Source: an uncultured Clostridia bacterium
GTDB taxonomy: Bacteria > Bacillota > Clostridia > Oscillospirales > Oscillospiraceae
Direction of reading: 5' to 3'
NCBI GenBank assembly: GCA_937915065.1
Contig: CALDMR010000019.1
Span: forward strand, 1-27,908
Length of the DNA: 27,908 bases
The notes below the pieces were generated by a model. The model was not told where the DNA came from. It saw nothing but the letters and a program-made list of their open reading frames with translations, and made no database searches. The position numbers and the translations under genes were made by a program. Position 1 is the stretch's first letter. Each line of letters begins with the position of its first letter. Of this stretch, positions 1 through 6,870 are shown one piece after another.

Positions 1-827
1 GAAACCAGAGGCAGGCGGCATTCCCCTGCGCTGTAACCCAACAGATTCATGGCAGCTTTGACGGGAATGGGGTTCACGTCACAGAACAGCACATTGCACA
101 GATCCAACAGCTTCAACTGCAGCGCAGCGGACTCTGCCGTCTTTCCCTCAAACCACAGATCGCAGATATCATGGGTCTGCTGGGGCGCCACATGGGCCAG
201 CACAGAGATCACACCCTTGCCGCCCAAGGAGAGCAGGGGAACGATCTGATCGTCATTCCCGGAATAAATATTCAGCTCATCGCCGCACAGGGCCGCGATC
301 TTAGCCACCTGGCTGATGTTGCCGCTGGCTTCCTTGATGGCGTTGATCTTGGGGTGGGCAGACAGGGTTTTGGCCGTTTCCGGCGCAATGTTCACGCCGG
401 TTCGGGAGGGCACGTTGTACATGATCACAGGCAGATCCGTGGCGTCGGCAACAGCGGTGTAGCTGGCCACCAGGCCGGCCTGGCTGGTTTTATTATAATA
501 AGGGGTGACCACCAGCAATCCATCGGCGCCCAGATCTGCCGCTTCCTTGCTCATCATGATTGCGTGGGCCGTGTTGTTGGAGCCGGTACCTGCGATCACG
601 GGGATACGGCCATCGACCCGCTTGACCACATGGCCAATCACATCCAGATGCTCCTGGTCATCCAGCGTGGATGCTTCTCCGGTGGTGCCGCAGGCGATAA
701 TAGCGTCCGTATGGGCGGCAATCTGATCTTCCAGAATGCGGTCGATCTCCGTATAGTTCACGCTGCCGTCGGGATGCATAGGCGTGATCATCGCCAAGCC
801 GGAGCCAGTAAAAATAGGTGTTTTCAT
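1..827 (-). CDS. dapA: 4-hydroxy-tetrahydrodipicolinate synthase (DapA), 3' end cut by window
   Basis: Condenses pyruvate with aspartate semialdehyde, the first committed step of the diaminopimelate/lysine pathway, in the cytoplasm. My reverse-strand translation gives 275 codons. Family hallmarks are present: GTTGEAS at about residues 47-53 (substrate-binding threonines), YNVPSRTG around Tyr137, and the Schiff-base lysine in INAIKEASGN (Lys165). Family members are about 290-300 residues, so roughly 20 C-terminal residues lie beyond base 1. The ATG at 825-827 follows an AAAGGAGAT ribosome site, which fixes the start. It is transcribed divergently from the H-cluster sensor operon. The product feeds meso-diaminopimelate to MurE, whose gene lies at the other end of the window. 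Nothing about the protein looks unusual. Confidence 0.96.
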   Translation of the reverse strand, partial: MKTPIFTGSGLAMITPMHPDGSVNYTEIDRILEDQIAAHTDAIIACGTTGEASTLDDQEHLDVIGHVVKRVDGRIPVIAGTGSNNTAHAIMMSKEAADLGADGLLVVTPYYNKTSQAGLVASYTAVADATDLPVIMYNVPSRTGVNIAPETAKTLSAHPKINAIKEASGNISQVAKIAALCGDELNIYSGNDDQIVPLLSLGGKGVISVLAHVAPQQTHDICDLWFEGKTAESAALQLKLLDLCNVLFCDVNPIPVKAAMNLLGYSAGECRLPLV

Positions 828-969
828 GGAAAAGATCTCCTTTCGCAGGTTACAGCACCGCGCAGCTGCAACGGCACTCCCGTTCGAAACAGTATATTCC
901 CGCCCTTCGGCCGGAAGAACAGAAAATTTCCGGGCCGCCGGAGAGCGTGTGCAGGGATTCCTTTGCACT

Positions 970-998
970 AAAATATCACAAAACGGCAAAAAACTCAA
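970..998 (-). promoter_or_regulatory. Predicted sigma-A promoter of dapA
   Basis: Reading the minus strand, TTGAGT (993-998) and TATTTT (970-975) are separated by exactly 17 bases, with an AT-rich spacer. Transcription would begin near 963, giving a leader of about 135 nt before dapA. The leader contains a hairpin with arms GGCCCGGAA/TTCCGGCC (909-936, one bulged base) and a smaller AACGG/CCGTT hairpin. I see no T-box or lysine-riboswitch signature and no U-run after the hairpins. Confidence 0.5.
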
Positions 999-1146
999 CA
1001 GAAACATGGCCTGCTGGCAGGATTTTTCCAAAAATTTCCCGCTGCTGACGGGAATGGACGATGCACGCAGCACATCTGCGCAAATTGTCCCGATGCTTCT
1101 GCCGGGGGCAAAGGCTCCGGATATCCGCACAGCCGCCGATAAGCCC

Positions 1147-1175
1147 TTGACGCGGAGCGCTTCCTGGCATACTAT
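1147..1175 (+). promoter_or_regulatory. Predicted sigma-A promoter of the sensor-phosphatase operon
   Basis: TTGACG (1147-1152) and TACTAT (1170-1175) are separated by exactly 17 bases. Transcription would start near 1182, about 33 bases before the ATG at 1215. The ribosome site AAAGGGGA (1200-1207) is well placed. The near-consensus elements suggest housekeeping expression rather than a sporulation sigma factor. Confidence 0.65.
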
Positions 1176-1214
1176 GAAAGAAATCATCCGCCTTTCGGGA
1201 AAGGGGACCCTCCT

Positions 1215-2966
1215 ATGCAAAAAGAAAGCCTGAATCAAACGAGAGACCAGATTTTGGAGAGCAGCCGGGTCAGCTGCCGGGACTGCTACCGCTGCATCCG
1301 CGTCTGCCCGGTGAAAGCCATCCGCGTGACCAAGGGGCAGACCCATATTGAAGAAGACCGCTGTATCCGCTGCGGCGCTTGTGTGCGGGAGTGCTTCATC
1401 CATGTGCGCCACACAGCTTCGGATTTTTCTGCCGTTCAGCAGTATATTAGGGGCAACCGCTTTGTGGTAGCCAGCGTAGACCCCGCATTTCCCGCCTTGT
1501 TCCAGGATTGGCGCACCGTGCGGTTCGCCGCCGCCTTGCGGGAATTGGGATTTACGGCGGTGCACGAAGCCGCGGAAGCCGTTCCCGCCGTGGAAAAAGC
1601 CGTGCAGGCCGCTGCTGTCGGCGGCGGGATCCTGCCCAACTGCCCCGCAGTGGTCAATTATGTGGAGCAGTATTTCCCGGAACTGACGGAAAAGCTGCTG
1701 CCGGTGGCGTCGCCCATGATCGTGCATGGCCGCATGCTCCGGCAGGAATACGGGAAAGGCGCCATTATCGTGCATATCTGCCCCTGCGCAGCAAAAGTGT
1801 ATGAGGCCCACAGGCCGGAGCATGCCGGGGTCATAGACTGCGTGATCACTTTCCAGGAGCTGCTGGGCTGGATTTCCAAAGAACACAAAGACCTGGCCGC
1901 CCTGGAGGAAGTTCCCTTCGACTGCGTCGCCTCCATGACTCCGGAGGAAGCCCGGCGCGCCCGCATCACCGCCATGAAGGGCGGCCTGCTGCATAGCTGC
2001 GGCTACGACTGGGATCCCTGCGCCACCGATGCATACAGCGTCAGCGGCACCCAGGACGTGACGGATCTGCTCACAGAAATGCGCCGCGGCAATGTGTCCG
2101 GCTTGGTGGAACCCCTGTTCTGCCACGGCGGCTGCTGCAACGGCCCTAATTTCCCCCGCCGGGGAGACACCTTCGTTTCCCGCCGGGCCGCTGTGCTGCG
2201 CTATGCCCAGACAGCCCCCGTCTCCCAAGCCCTGAAAAAGCCCGCCGCGATTTCCGCCGCGGCATCCTACACAGCCCGCCCCTATCTCCCCGCCCGGGAA
2301 ATCAAGGAACTGGAAATTGCCGAGATCCTGAAAAAACTGGGCCACAGTGTGGCAGGTCAGCAGTACAATTGCGGCGCCTGCGGCTATAAAACCTGCCGCG
2401 AGCGGGCCATCGCCATTCTGGAAGGGATGGCAGAACCGGAAATGTGTTTCCCCTATATGCGCACCCAACTGCGCCAGCGTACAGACCGGATCGTGGAAGC
2501 CCTGCCCTGCGGCGTTGTCCAGCTGGACGGAGAATTGCGCATTCGCCGCATGAACCGGAGCTTTGAAAAAATGTTCCTGTGCAACGACGGCGTGCTGGGC
2601 AAACGCATCTCTTACCTGATCAGCGACGAGGGATTTGACAAACTGATGGCAGAGGAGCTGGATATTTACGAAACCGTGCGCAGTAAATACGGCATCCGCT
2701 ATCACGAAGTTGTATTTCCCATGCGGGATGAGAATGAATATGTGGGCATCTATACCGATATTTCCGCCCTGAAGATCGACAACTACCAGATCGATCTGAT
2801 CAAACGGCAAACGCTGGAAAACGCCAAGGATCTGCTGCATCAGCAAATTGCCTTTTCCCAGGATCTGGCCGCCTATATCGGCCGCAACGAAGCCAAAAGC
2901 GAGGCCCTGGTCAAACAGATCGTGGCGCTGCTGGAAGATACGGATACAGGAGGTGGAGCCAAATGA
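1215..2966 (+). CDS. HydS-like H-cluster sensor: ferredoxin, [FeFe]-hydrogenase domain, Fe-S, PAS
   Basis: Probable H2- or redox-sensing protein of the group C (sensory) [FeFe]-hydrogenase type, 583 residues. Visible in order: two [4Fe-4S] motifs (Cys21/24/27/31 and Cys50/53/56/60); a hydrogenase large-subunit domain about 80-335; a four-cysteine Fe-S domain (Cys386/389/394/411, NCGACG...EPEMC pattern); a PAS domain about 421-520; and a C-terminal helical tail. The H-cluster motifs are degenerate. L1 is LPNCP, so Asn142 replaces the proton-shuttle cysteine of catalytic enzymes. L2 is CPCAAKVYE (Cys191, Lys194, Glu197). L3 is LFCHGGCCNG (Cys303, Cys307). All four expected ligand cysteines remain, so a cluster could bind although fast turnover looks unlikely. 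Its stop overlaps the phosphatase start (ATGA), implying coupled translation. It has no kinase domain, so output probably passes through the phosphatase. The sensing role is inference from family and context. Confidence 0.85.
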   Translation: MQKESLNQTRDQILESSRVSCRDCYRCIRVCPVKAIRVTKGQTHIEEDRCIRCGACVRECFIHVRHTASDFSAVQQYIRGNRFVVASVDPAFPALFQDWRTVRFAAALRELGFTAVHEAAEAVPAVEKAVQAAAVGGGILPNCPAVVNYVEQYFPELTEKLLPVASPMIVHGRMLRQEYGKGAIIVHICPCAAKVYEAHRPEHAGVIDCVITFQELLGWISKEHKDLAALEEVPFDCVASMTPEEARRARITAMKGGLLHSCGYDWDPCATDAYSVSGTQDVTDLLTEMRRGNVSGLVEPLFCHGGCCNGPNFPRRGDTFVSRRAAVLRYAQTAPVSQALKKPAAISAAASYTARPYLPAREIKELEIAEILKKLGHSVAGQQYNCGACGYKTCRERAIAILEGMAEPEMCFPYMRTQLRQRTDRIVEALPCGVVQLDGELRIRRMNRSFEKMFLCNDGVLGKRISYLISDEGFDKLMAEELDIYETVRSKYGIRYHEVVFPMRDENEYVGIYTDISALKIDNYQIDLIKRQTLENAKDLLHQQIAFSQDLAAYIGRNEAKSEALVKQIVALLEDTDTGGGAK

Positions 2967-4123
2967 AATTTCTGGATCTGATCCTGAAACAGACCTGTAA
3001 ACAGGGGGAAGAGGTTTGCGGAGATGTTTTCCTCAGTGAGCGCGTCCGCGGCGCACAGATCTATATTCTCTGCGACGGCATTGGTTCCGGCGTTTACGCC
3101 AATGTGTCGGCCATATACAGCGCCAACCGTCTGCTGGAACTGATCCGCAGTGATGTATCCCTGCAGGATAGCTGCCGCATTCTAACCGAATCCATGCATC
3201 GGGCCCGGACAGAGGATGTGCCCTTTGCCGCGTTCAGTGTATTCCGCGTCCTGCCCGACGGCAATTTTGTGGGCTATTCCTATGAAGCCCCCCGGCCCTT
3301 GATCATTCAGGAAGGCCGTGCCCGGGTCATGGCGGCGCAGCAATATCAGGTGGGCAAGGAATTCTTCTATGAATACGCGGGCATTTTGTTCCAGGGCGAT
3401 CAGATTATTCTGTACTCCGACGGCGTGACCCAGGCCGGTATGGGAAAAGGCGTCCGTTTTGGTATTGGCGAAGAAAAAATTGCCGAATACTTCACCGCCA
3501 TGCTCTCTGTGGCTGAGGATCGGGAGAGCCACCAGGGATGGGATGATATTATGGAGGATCTGATGGCCTATGTGCAGACCCTCTGCGGCGGAGAGGATGA
3601 GGATGACGTGACCGCCGCAGCCATCCACTGCCGCGAAGGGAAAAGTATGGTCATTGCCACCGGCCCGCCGTCCGTGAAGGAAAAGGACGAGGTCATGGCC
3701 AAGCGGTTTGCCGCATTTCAGGGAACCAAAGCCATCTGCGGCTCCTCTACCATCGATATTCTGTCAGGCCTTTTGGATCTGAAGGTACAGAAAAGCACGG
3801 CGCCGCCATCGCTGCTGTATCCGCCGGAGTATGAGGTGGAAGGGGTGGATTTTGCTTCTGAAGGGGCCATCATGCTCAACCAGACGCTGAATCTGCTGCC
3901 GGATGATCCGGCGGATTTTTATCTCGGTTCTCCGGTAGAGCTGCTGTGTACCTATCTTCACGAGCACGATTGCATCACCTTCTTGCTGGGCACAGCCATC
4001 AACCGGTCGTATCCCGAAATGATGTTCCGCCAGCTGGGCATGCATCCGCGCTTTGCAGTGGTAGAACTGTTGGCCGATGAACTGGAAAAGATGGGGAAAT
4101 GGGTTTCCATCGAGCGATACTGA
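2963..4123 (+). CDS. PP2C/SpoIIE-type serine phosphatase with unassigned C-terminal domain
   Basis: Predicted cytoplasmic protein serine/threonine phosphatase, 386 residues. Residues 1-225 carry the PP2C/SpoIIE metal-binding pattern: CGD (Asp21), CDGIGSG (Asp38), LYSDGVTQAG (Asp153) and EDDVTAA (Asp215). Residues about 226-386 form a second region that I cannot assign; it has no membrane segment and no obvious STAS or kinase motif. The gene overlaps the upstream H-cluster sensor by 4 bases. Genes for such phosphatases are known to accompany sensory group C hydrogenases, so the likely job is to turn the sensor state into dephosphorylation of a target, for example an anti-anti-sigma-type protein. 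No such target gene is visible in this window. The ribosome site lies inside the end of the sensor gene (GGAGGTGG). Confidence 0.82.
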   Translation: MKFLDLILKQTCKQGEEVCGDVFLSERVRGAQIYILCDGIGSGVYANVSAIYSANRLLELIRSDVSLQDSCRILTESMHRARTEDVPFAAFSVFRVLPDGNFVGYSYEAPRPLIIQEGRARVMAAQQYQVGKEFFYEYAGILFQGDQIILYSDGVTQAGMGKGVRFGIGEEKIAEYFTAMLSVAEDRESHQGWDDIMEDLMAYVQTLCGGEDEDDVTAAAIHCREGKSMVIATGPPSVKEKDEVMAKRFAAFQGTKAICGSSTIDILSGLLDLKVQKSTAPPSLLYPPEYEVEGVDFASEGAIMLNQTLNLLPDDPADFYLGSPVELLCTYLHEHDCITFLLGTAINRSYPEMMFRQLGMHPRFAVVELLADELEKMGKWVSIERY

Positions 4124-4136
4124 GATAGACGAGAAA

Positions 4137-4175
4137 CAAGCGCTGCAAAAGCATACGAGGCTTTTGCAGCGCTTG
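4137..4175. terminator. Bidirectional hairpin between convergent genes
   Basis: A perfect 16-bp inverted repeat, CAAGCGCTGCAAAAGC (4137-4152) and its complement (4160-4175), with a 7-base loop. It sits between the converging phosphatase and pseudouridine synthase genes. U-runs are weak on both sides (TTTCTCGTCT on the minus strand), so the stem is clearer than the terminator function. Confidence 0.7.
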
Positions 4176-4179
4176 TGGA

Positions 4180-5106
4180 TTACAGCAGACGGTTCATATC
4201 TTCCGGCAAGGGCACGCAGAAGGAAAGGGGCGCTCCCGTCAGCGGATGGATAAACGAAAGGGCGCAGGAATGGAGGGCCGGGCGGGAAATCAGCTCTGCC
4301 TGCTCCGTACCATACAAAAAATCTCCGGTTAGGGGACAGCCGATGGCTGCCATGTGAACGCGGATCTGATGTGTGCGGCCGGTTTTCAGACGCAGGCGCA
4401 CCAGCGCGCGCCGGGGCGAGGCGCGCAGCACTTGGTACTCCGTGCAGGCATACAGGCCGTCCGGACACACTTCCTGGCGGATCACAGAATCCTTGGCGTG
4501 GGCCAGGGGCAGTTCCACCACGCCGTGCTCCCTTTCCGGCACACCGTCGCATACAGCCAGGTATTCCCGAAAAAAAGCGCCGCCGTGCAGGGACTGCCGC
4601 AGTTTTTCCTGGGCAAAGGGATGCTTTGCCACCACCATAACGCCGGAGGTTCCCCTGTCCAGCCGGTGAACCGGGTGAAAGTCCGCCGGAATGCCGCGGC
4701 GATCGTAATAATCCAGCAGGAAACTGCCCAGGGTATCGTTCCAATGGCCCACGCCGGGATGCACCGCCACCCCCGGCGCTTTGTTCAGCACCAGCAGGTC
4801 TTCGTCCTCGTATAAAAGATCCAGGGGGCCCGGCGCTGGCTGGATCTCGCTGTGGCGGGCGCTGTCGCTGAGCCGAACCTGCAGCAGCTGGCCGGCCTGA
4901 GCCGTGGTTCTTGTGGTCGCCCGCACGCCATCCAAAGCGATCCCGTCCGGAAGATATTTGATCCGCTTGACCAGGGTGGTGGACAGTCCCAGACTGCGCC
5001 GCAGCAGTGTGCCCACATCTTTCCCGCCGTGCTCCGGCGGCACGGGCCACAGGAGATAGCGCACATGCTCCCTGTATGGCGCCGTTGTCAGGTCAAAGGG
5101 TTCCAT
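4180..5106 (-). CDS. RluD-family 23S rRNA pseudouridine synthase
   Basis: Isomerises uridine to pseudouridine in large-subunit rRNA; the exact target position cannot be read from sequence. With the ATG at 5106 the protein has 308 residues. An S4-like RNA-binding region lies at about 25-80. The catalytic motif HRLDRGTSG is at 147-155 (Asp150), and KTGRTHQIRVH follows at about 241-251. A GTG at 5166 would add 20 residues and has a GGAAGGA site, but those residues lie wholly inside the upstream CYTH gene and are low-complexity, so I prefer 5106. With that start the gene overlaps the CYTH gene by 14 bases, suggesting one transcript. The stop at 4180 abuts the shared hairpin. Confidence 0.9.
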   Translation of the reverse strand: MEPFDLTTAPYREHVRYLLWPVPPEHGGKDVGTLLRRSLGLSTTLVKRIKYLPDGIALDGVRATTRTTAQAGQLLQVRLSDSARHSEIQPAPGPLDLLYEDEDLLVLNKAPGVAVHPGVGHWNDTLGSFLLDYYDRRGIPADFHPVHRLDRGTSGVMVVAKHPFAQEKLRQSLHGGAFFREYLAVCDGVPEREHGVVELPLAHAKDSVIRQEVCPDGLYACTEYQVLRASPRRALVRLRLKTGRTHQIRVHMAAIGCPLTGDFLYGTEQAELISRPALHSCALSFIHPLTGAPLSFCVPLPEDMNRLL

Positions 5107-5587
5107 GGCGGGTCTGTTCCCAGTAAGCGCCCATGCTGACGCCTTTTTTCTCCGTAACCTCTTCACTTAGGTATCCTTCCAGCCCTGCATCCGCCGGGGA
5201 CCAGGCCCTGGCGCGCTCCTCGCTGTCAAATTCCACTTCGGCGTAAAAGAATGCGGTGGAACTGCCGGGATCCACAGAGTTGACTTCCAGCACATGACCG
5301 TCGGCCAAACGGTAATCCCGCCGTTCTTTGTGGATCAAAGGACAGCCGATCAGTCCTTTCAGCCGTTCAAACACCTCGGCGTCGATCTCCAGCTCGATTT
5401 CTTCCCGGGCCAAGCGGCCCTTTCCCTTAAAGCACAGGATGCGGGCCGTTCTGCCGCCATGCTCGGCCTCCTGCCGGATGCGCACTGTGGGCCGCACGGA
5501 AATGTAGCCCTGCTCCATATCAAAAACACAATCGGCCGCCAACCCCTCAGGCCAACCGCCAACCAACCACTTGCGTTCAATCTCCAT
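5093..5587 (-). CDS. CYTH-domain protein (triphosphatase/CyaB-like fold)
   Basis: A 164-residue protein of the CYTH superfamily (adenylate cyclase CyaB / thiamine triphosphatase). The diagnostic ExExK motif is at the N-terminus, EIERK (Glu2, Glu4, Lys6). Alternating charged strands follow, such as RIRQE, CFKGKG, EIELEID and YAEVEFD, typical of the tunnel-lining strands that bind a metal-triphosphate. The likely activity is hydrolysis of a triphosphate, substrate unknown; polyphosphate or thiamine triphosphate are family precedents. The start is the second of two adjacent ATGs, six bases after AAGGAG; the longer open frame upstream lacks a ribosome site and family similarity. It is the first gene of a two-gene unit with the RluD-type gene. 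Confidence 0.86.
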   Translation of the reverse strand: MEIERKWLVGGWPEGLAADCVFDMEQGYISVRPTVRIRQEAEHGGRTARILCFKGKGRLAREEIELEIDAEVFERLKGLIGCPLIHKERRDYRLADGHVLEVNSVDPGSSTAFFYAEVEFDSEERARAWSPADAGLEGYLSEEVTEKKGVSMGAYWEQTRHGTL

Positions 5588-5645
5588 CATAGACTCCTTT
5601 GCAGTTTTATGGCACCACGCCGCAGACAGTGCGTTTATTTTGTTT

Positions 5646-5654
5646 ATTATAGCA
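5646..5654 (-). promoter_or_regulatory. Predicted extended -10 promoter of the CYTH-rluD pair
   Basis: On the minus strand TGCTATAAT is a consensus TATAAT with the extended TGn element. No good -35 box lies 17 bases upstream, which is common for extended -10 promoters. Transcription would begin near 5639, about 50 bases before the CYTH start. Confidence 0.55.
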
Positions 5655-5736
5655 TGAAAACCTGCCAAAATCCATTGCAGTCTGGCCCTGTCATGGCCAT
5701 ATATCTTTCAGTATTTTCCGGTGCCATAAACTTTTG

Positions 5737-6732
5737 TCATATTGCCCCATCCCCCTGTCCCAGCACTGTTCGCAGCCAGGGGTGGTGGTTTTGGTACCAG
5801 TTCACCGTTTCCTTTAAGCCGGCGGAGAATGAAATACGGGGTTCCCAGCCCAATTCGCGATAAAGTTTGGAGGCATCCAGAGCATAGCGCAGATCATGGC
5901 CCCTCCGATCCTCCACATGGCAGATCAAGCCTTCCGGCTTATCCAGAATTTTACAGATCTGCTTCACCAGATCGATATTGCGCAGTTCGCAGTTCCCGCT
6001 GATATGGTACAAAGCCCCGTCCCGGCCTTTCCGCAAAATCAGGTCCAGGGCCCTGCAGTGATCCTGCACATGCAGCCAGTCCCGCACATTCTCTCCCGTA
6101 CCGTAAACAGGAAGCGGCTGCCCCATCTCCGCCCGCAGAATCATTCTGGGGATCAGCTTTTCCGGAAACTGATAGGGCCCGTAATTATTTGAGCAGCGGG
6201 AAATCGACACCGGCACCCCATAAGTGCGCCGGTAGGACAGGGCCAACAGATCTGCCGCCGCCTTGGAACTGCTGTAAGGTGAATTGGGGTGCAGCGGTGC
6301 ATCCTCTGCAAACCGCAGTTCCGGCCGGTTTAGGGGCAATTCTCCATAAACTTCATCCGTTGAAACCTGATGAAACCGCCCCACTCCAAAGCTGCGGCAG
6401 GCATCCAGCAGCACTGCCGTTCCCAGCACATTGGTCTGCAAAAAGAGGGACGGCAGTTCAATCGAACGGTCTACATGGCTTTCCGCCGCAAAATGCACCA
6501 CCGCATCGGGCCGTTCTTCCTCAAACAGCCGGAACACCCCATCCCGGTCACAGACATCTCCCTGCACAAAGCGAAAGTTTTCCTGCTCCAACACCGGAGC
6601 CAGGGTTTCTAGGTGCCCCGCATAGGTCAGTTTGTCCAGGCATACGATCCGATCCTCCGGGTGCCGTTCCAGCTGATTAAAAATAAAATTGGAACCGATG
6701 AACCCTGCTCCACCCGTCACCAAAACAGTCAT
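5737..6732 (-). CDS. rfbB: dTDP-glucose 4,6-dehydratase (RmlB/RfbB)
   Basis: Converts dTDP-glucose to dTDP-4-keto-6-deoxyglucose, a step toward dTDP-rhamnose and related sugars. The 331-residue length is normal for the family. The NAD-binding TGGAGFIGS motif is at 6-14. The dehydratase signature STDEVYG (Asp126, Glu127) and the YSSSK catalytic pair (Tyr153, Lys157) are intact. SRCSNNYGPYQFPEK, typical of RmlB, follows. The start is an ATG nine bases after AAAGGAG. No rmlA, rmlC or rmlD gene is adjacent, so the pathway genes must be elsewhere if rhamnose is made. It has its own promoter and is divergent from the RNA methyltransferase gene. Confidence 0.93.
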   Translation of the reverse strand: MTVLVTGGAGFIGSNFIFNQLERHPEDRIVCLDKLTYAGHLETLAPVLEQENFRFVQGDVCDRDGVFRLFEEERPDAVVHFAAESHVDRSIELPSLFLQTNVLGTAVLLDACRSFGVGRFHQVSTDEVYGELPLNRPELRFAEDAPLHPNSPYSSSKAAADLLALSYRRTYGVPVSISRCSNNYGPYQFPEKLIPRMILRAEMGQPLPVYGTGENVRDWLHVQDHCRALDLILRKGRDGALYHISGNCELRNIDLVKQICKILDKPEGLICHVEDRRGHDLRYALDASKLYRELGWEPRISFSAGLKETVNWYQNHHPWLRTVLGQGDGAI

Positions 6733-6767
6733 GCTCCCCGGCTCCTTTCCCGTTCACAAGTACATCC

Positions 6768-6796
6768 AGTATACCGTGAAACAATCCCCCTGACAA
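6768..6796 (-). promoter_or_regulatory. Predicted sigma-A promoter of rfbB
   Basis: Minus-strand TTGTCA (6791-6796) and TATACT (6768-6773) are separated by exactly 17 bases. The transcript would start near 6761, about 29 bases before the ATG. Its -35 box lies only 12 bases from the -35 box of the divergent promoter, so RNA polymerase binding at the two sites may interfere. Confidence 0.65.
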
Positions 6797-6808
6797 GAGT
6801 TGTTCCGT

Positions 6809-6837
6809 TTGACGGCAGGCATCGGGCGCAGTATAAT
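6809..6837 (+). promoter_or_regulatory. Predicted strong sigma-A promoter of the RNA methyltransferase gene
   Basis: TTGACG (6809-6814), a 17-base spacer, and consensus TATAAT (6832-6837). The predicted start near 6844 leaves a short leader of about 27 bases before the ATG at 6871, preceded by the CGAGGAG ribosome site. Confidence 0.75.
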
Positions 6838-6870
6838 AGGGACATTAGAATCGAACCGAGGAGCAGTTGT

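Larger units (their letters stand above)
828..1214. other. Divergent intergenic region, dapA / H-cluster sensor
   Basis: This 387-base stretch has no credible gene; the open frames crossing it have no ribosome sites and no recognisable product. It holds the dapA ribosome site and leader on the minus strand, a dapA promoter (970-998), and a plus-strand promoter (1147-1175) for the sensor gene. The two promoters are about 150 bases apart. I see no operator-like repeat in the space between them. Confidence 0.6.

Noticed and set aside
828..963. Lysine riboswitch or T-box in the dapA leader
   Set aside because: No T-box AGGGTGG-type motif, no lysine-aptamer layout, and the leader is too short for the latter.
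3764..5050. Long minus-strand open frame of 428 codons
   Set aside because: It overlaps the phosphatase gene and the RluD-type gene in other frames, has Arg/Gly/Pro-rich composition and no ribosome site; a GC-bias shadow.
4180..5166. Longer RluD-type protein from GTG 5166
   Set aside because: It has a fair ribosome site but the extra 20 residues lie fully inside the CYTH coding sequence and are not typical of the family.
6847..6860. tRNA T-loop-like GGTTCGATTC on the minus strand
   Set aside because: The flanking bases do not form a T-arm stem and no acceptor, D or anticodon arm can be found; it lies in the methyltransferase leader.
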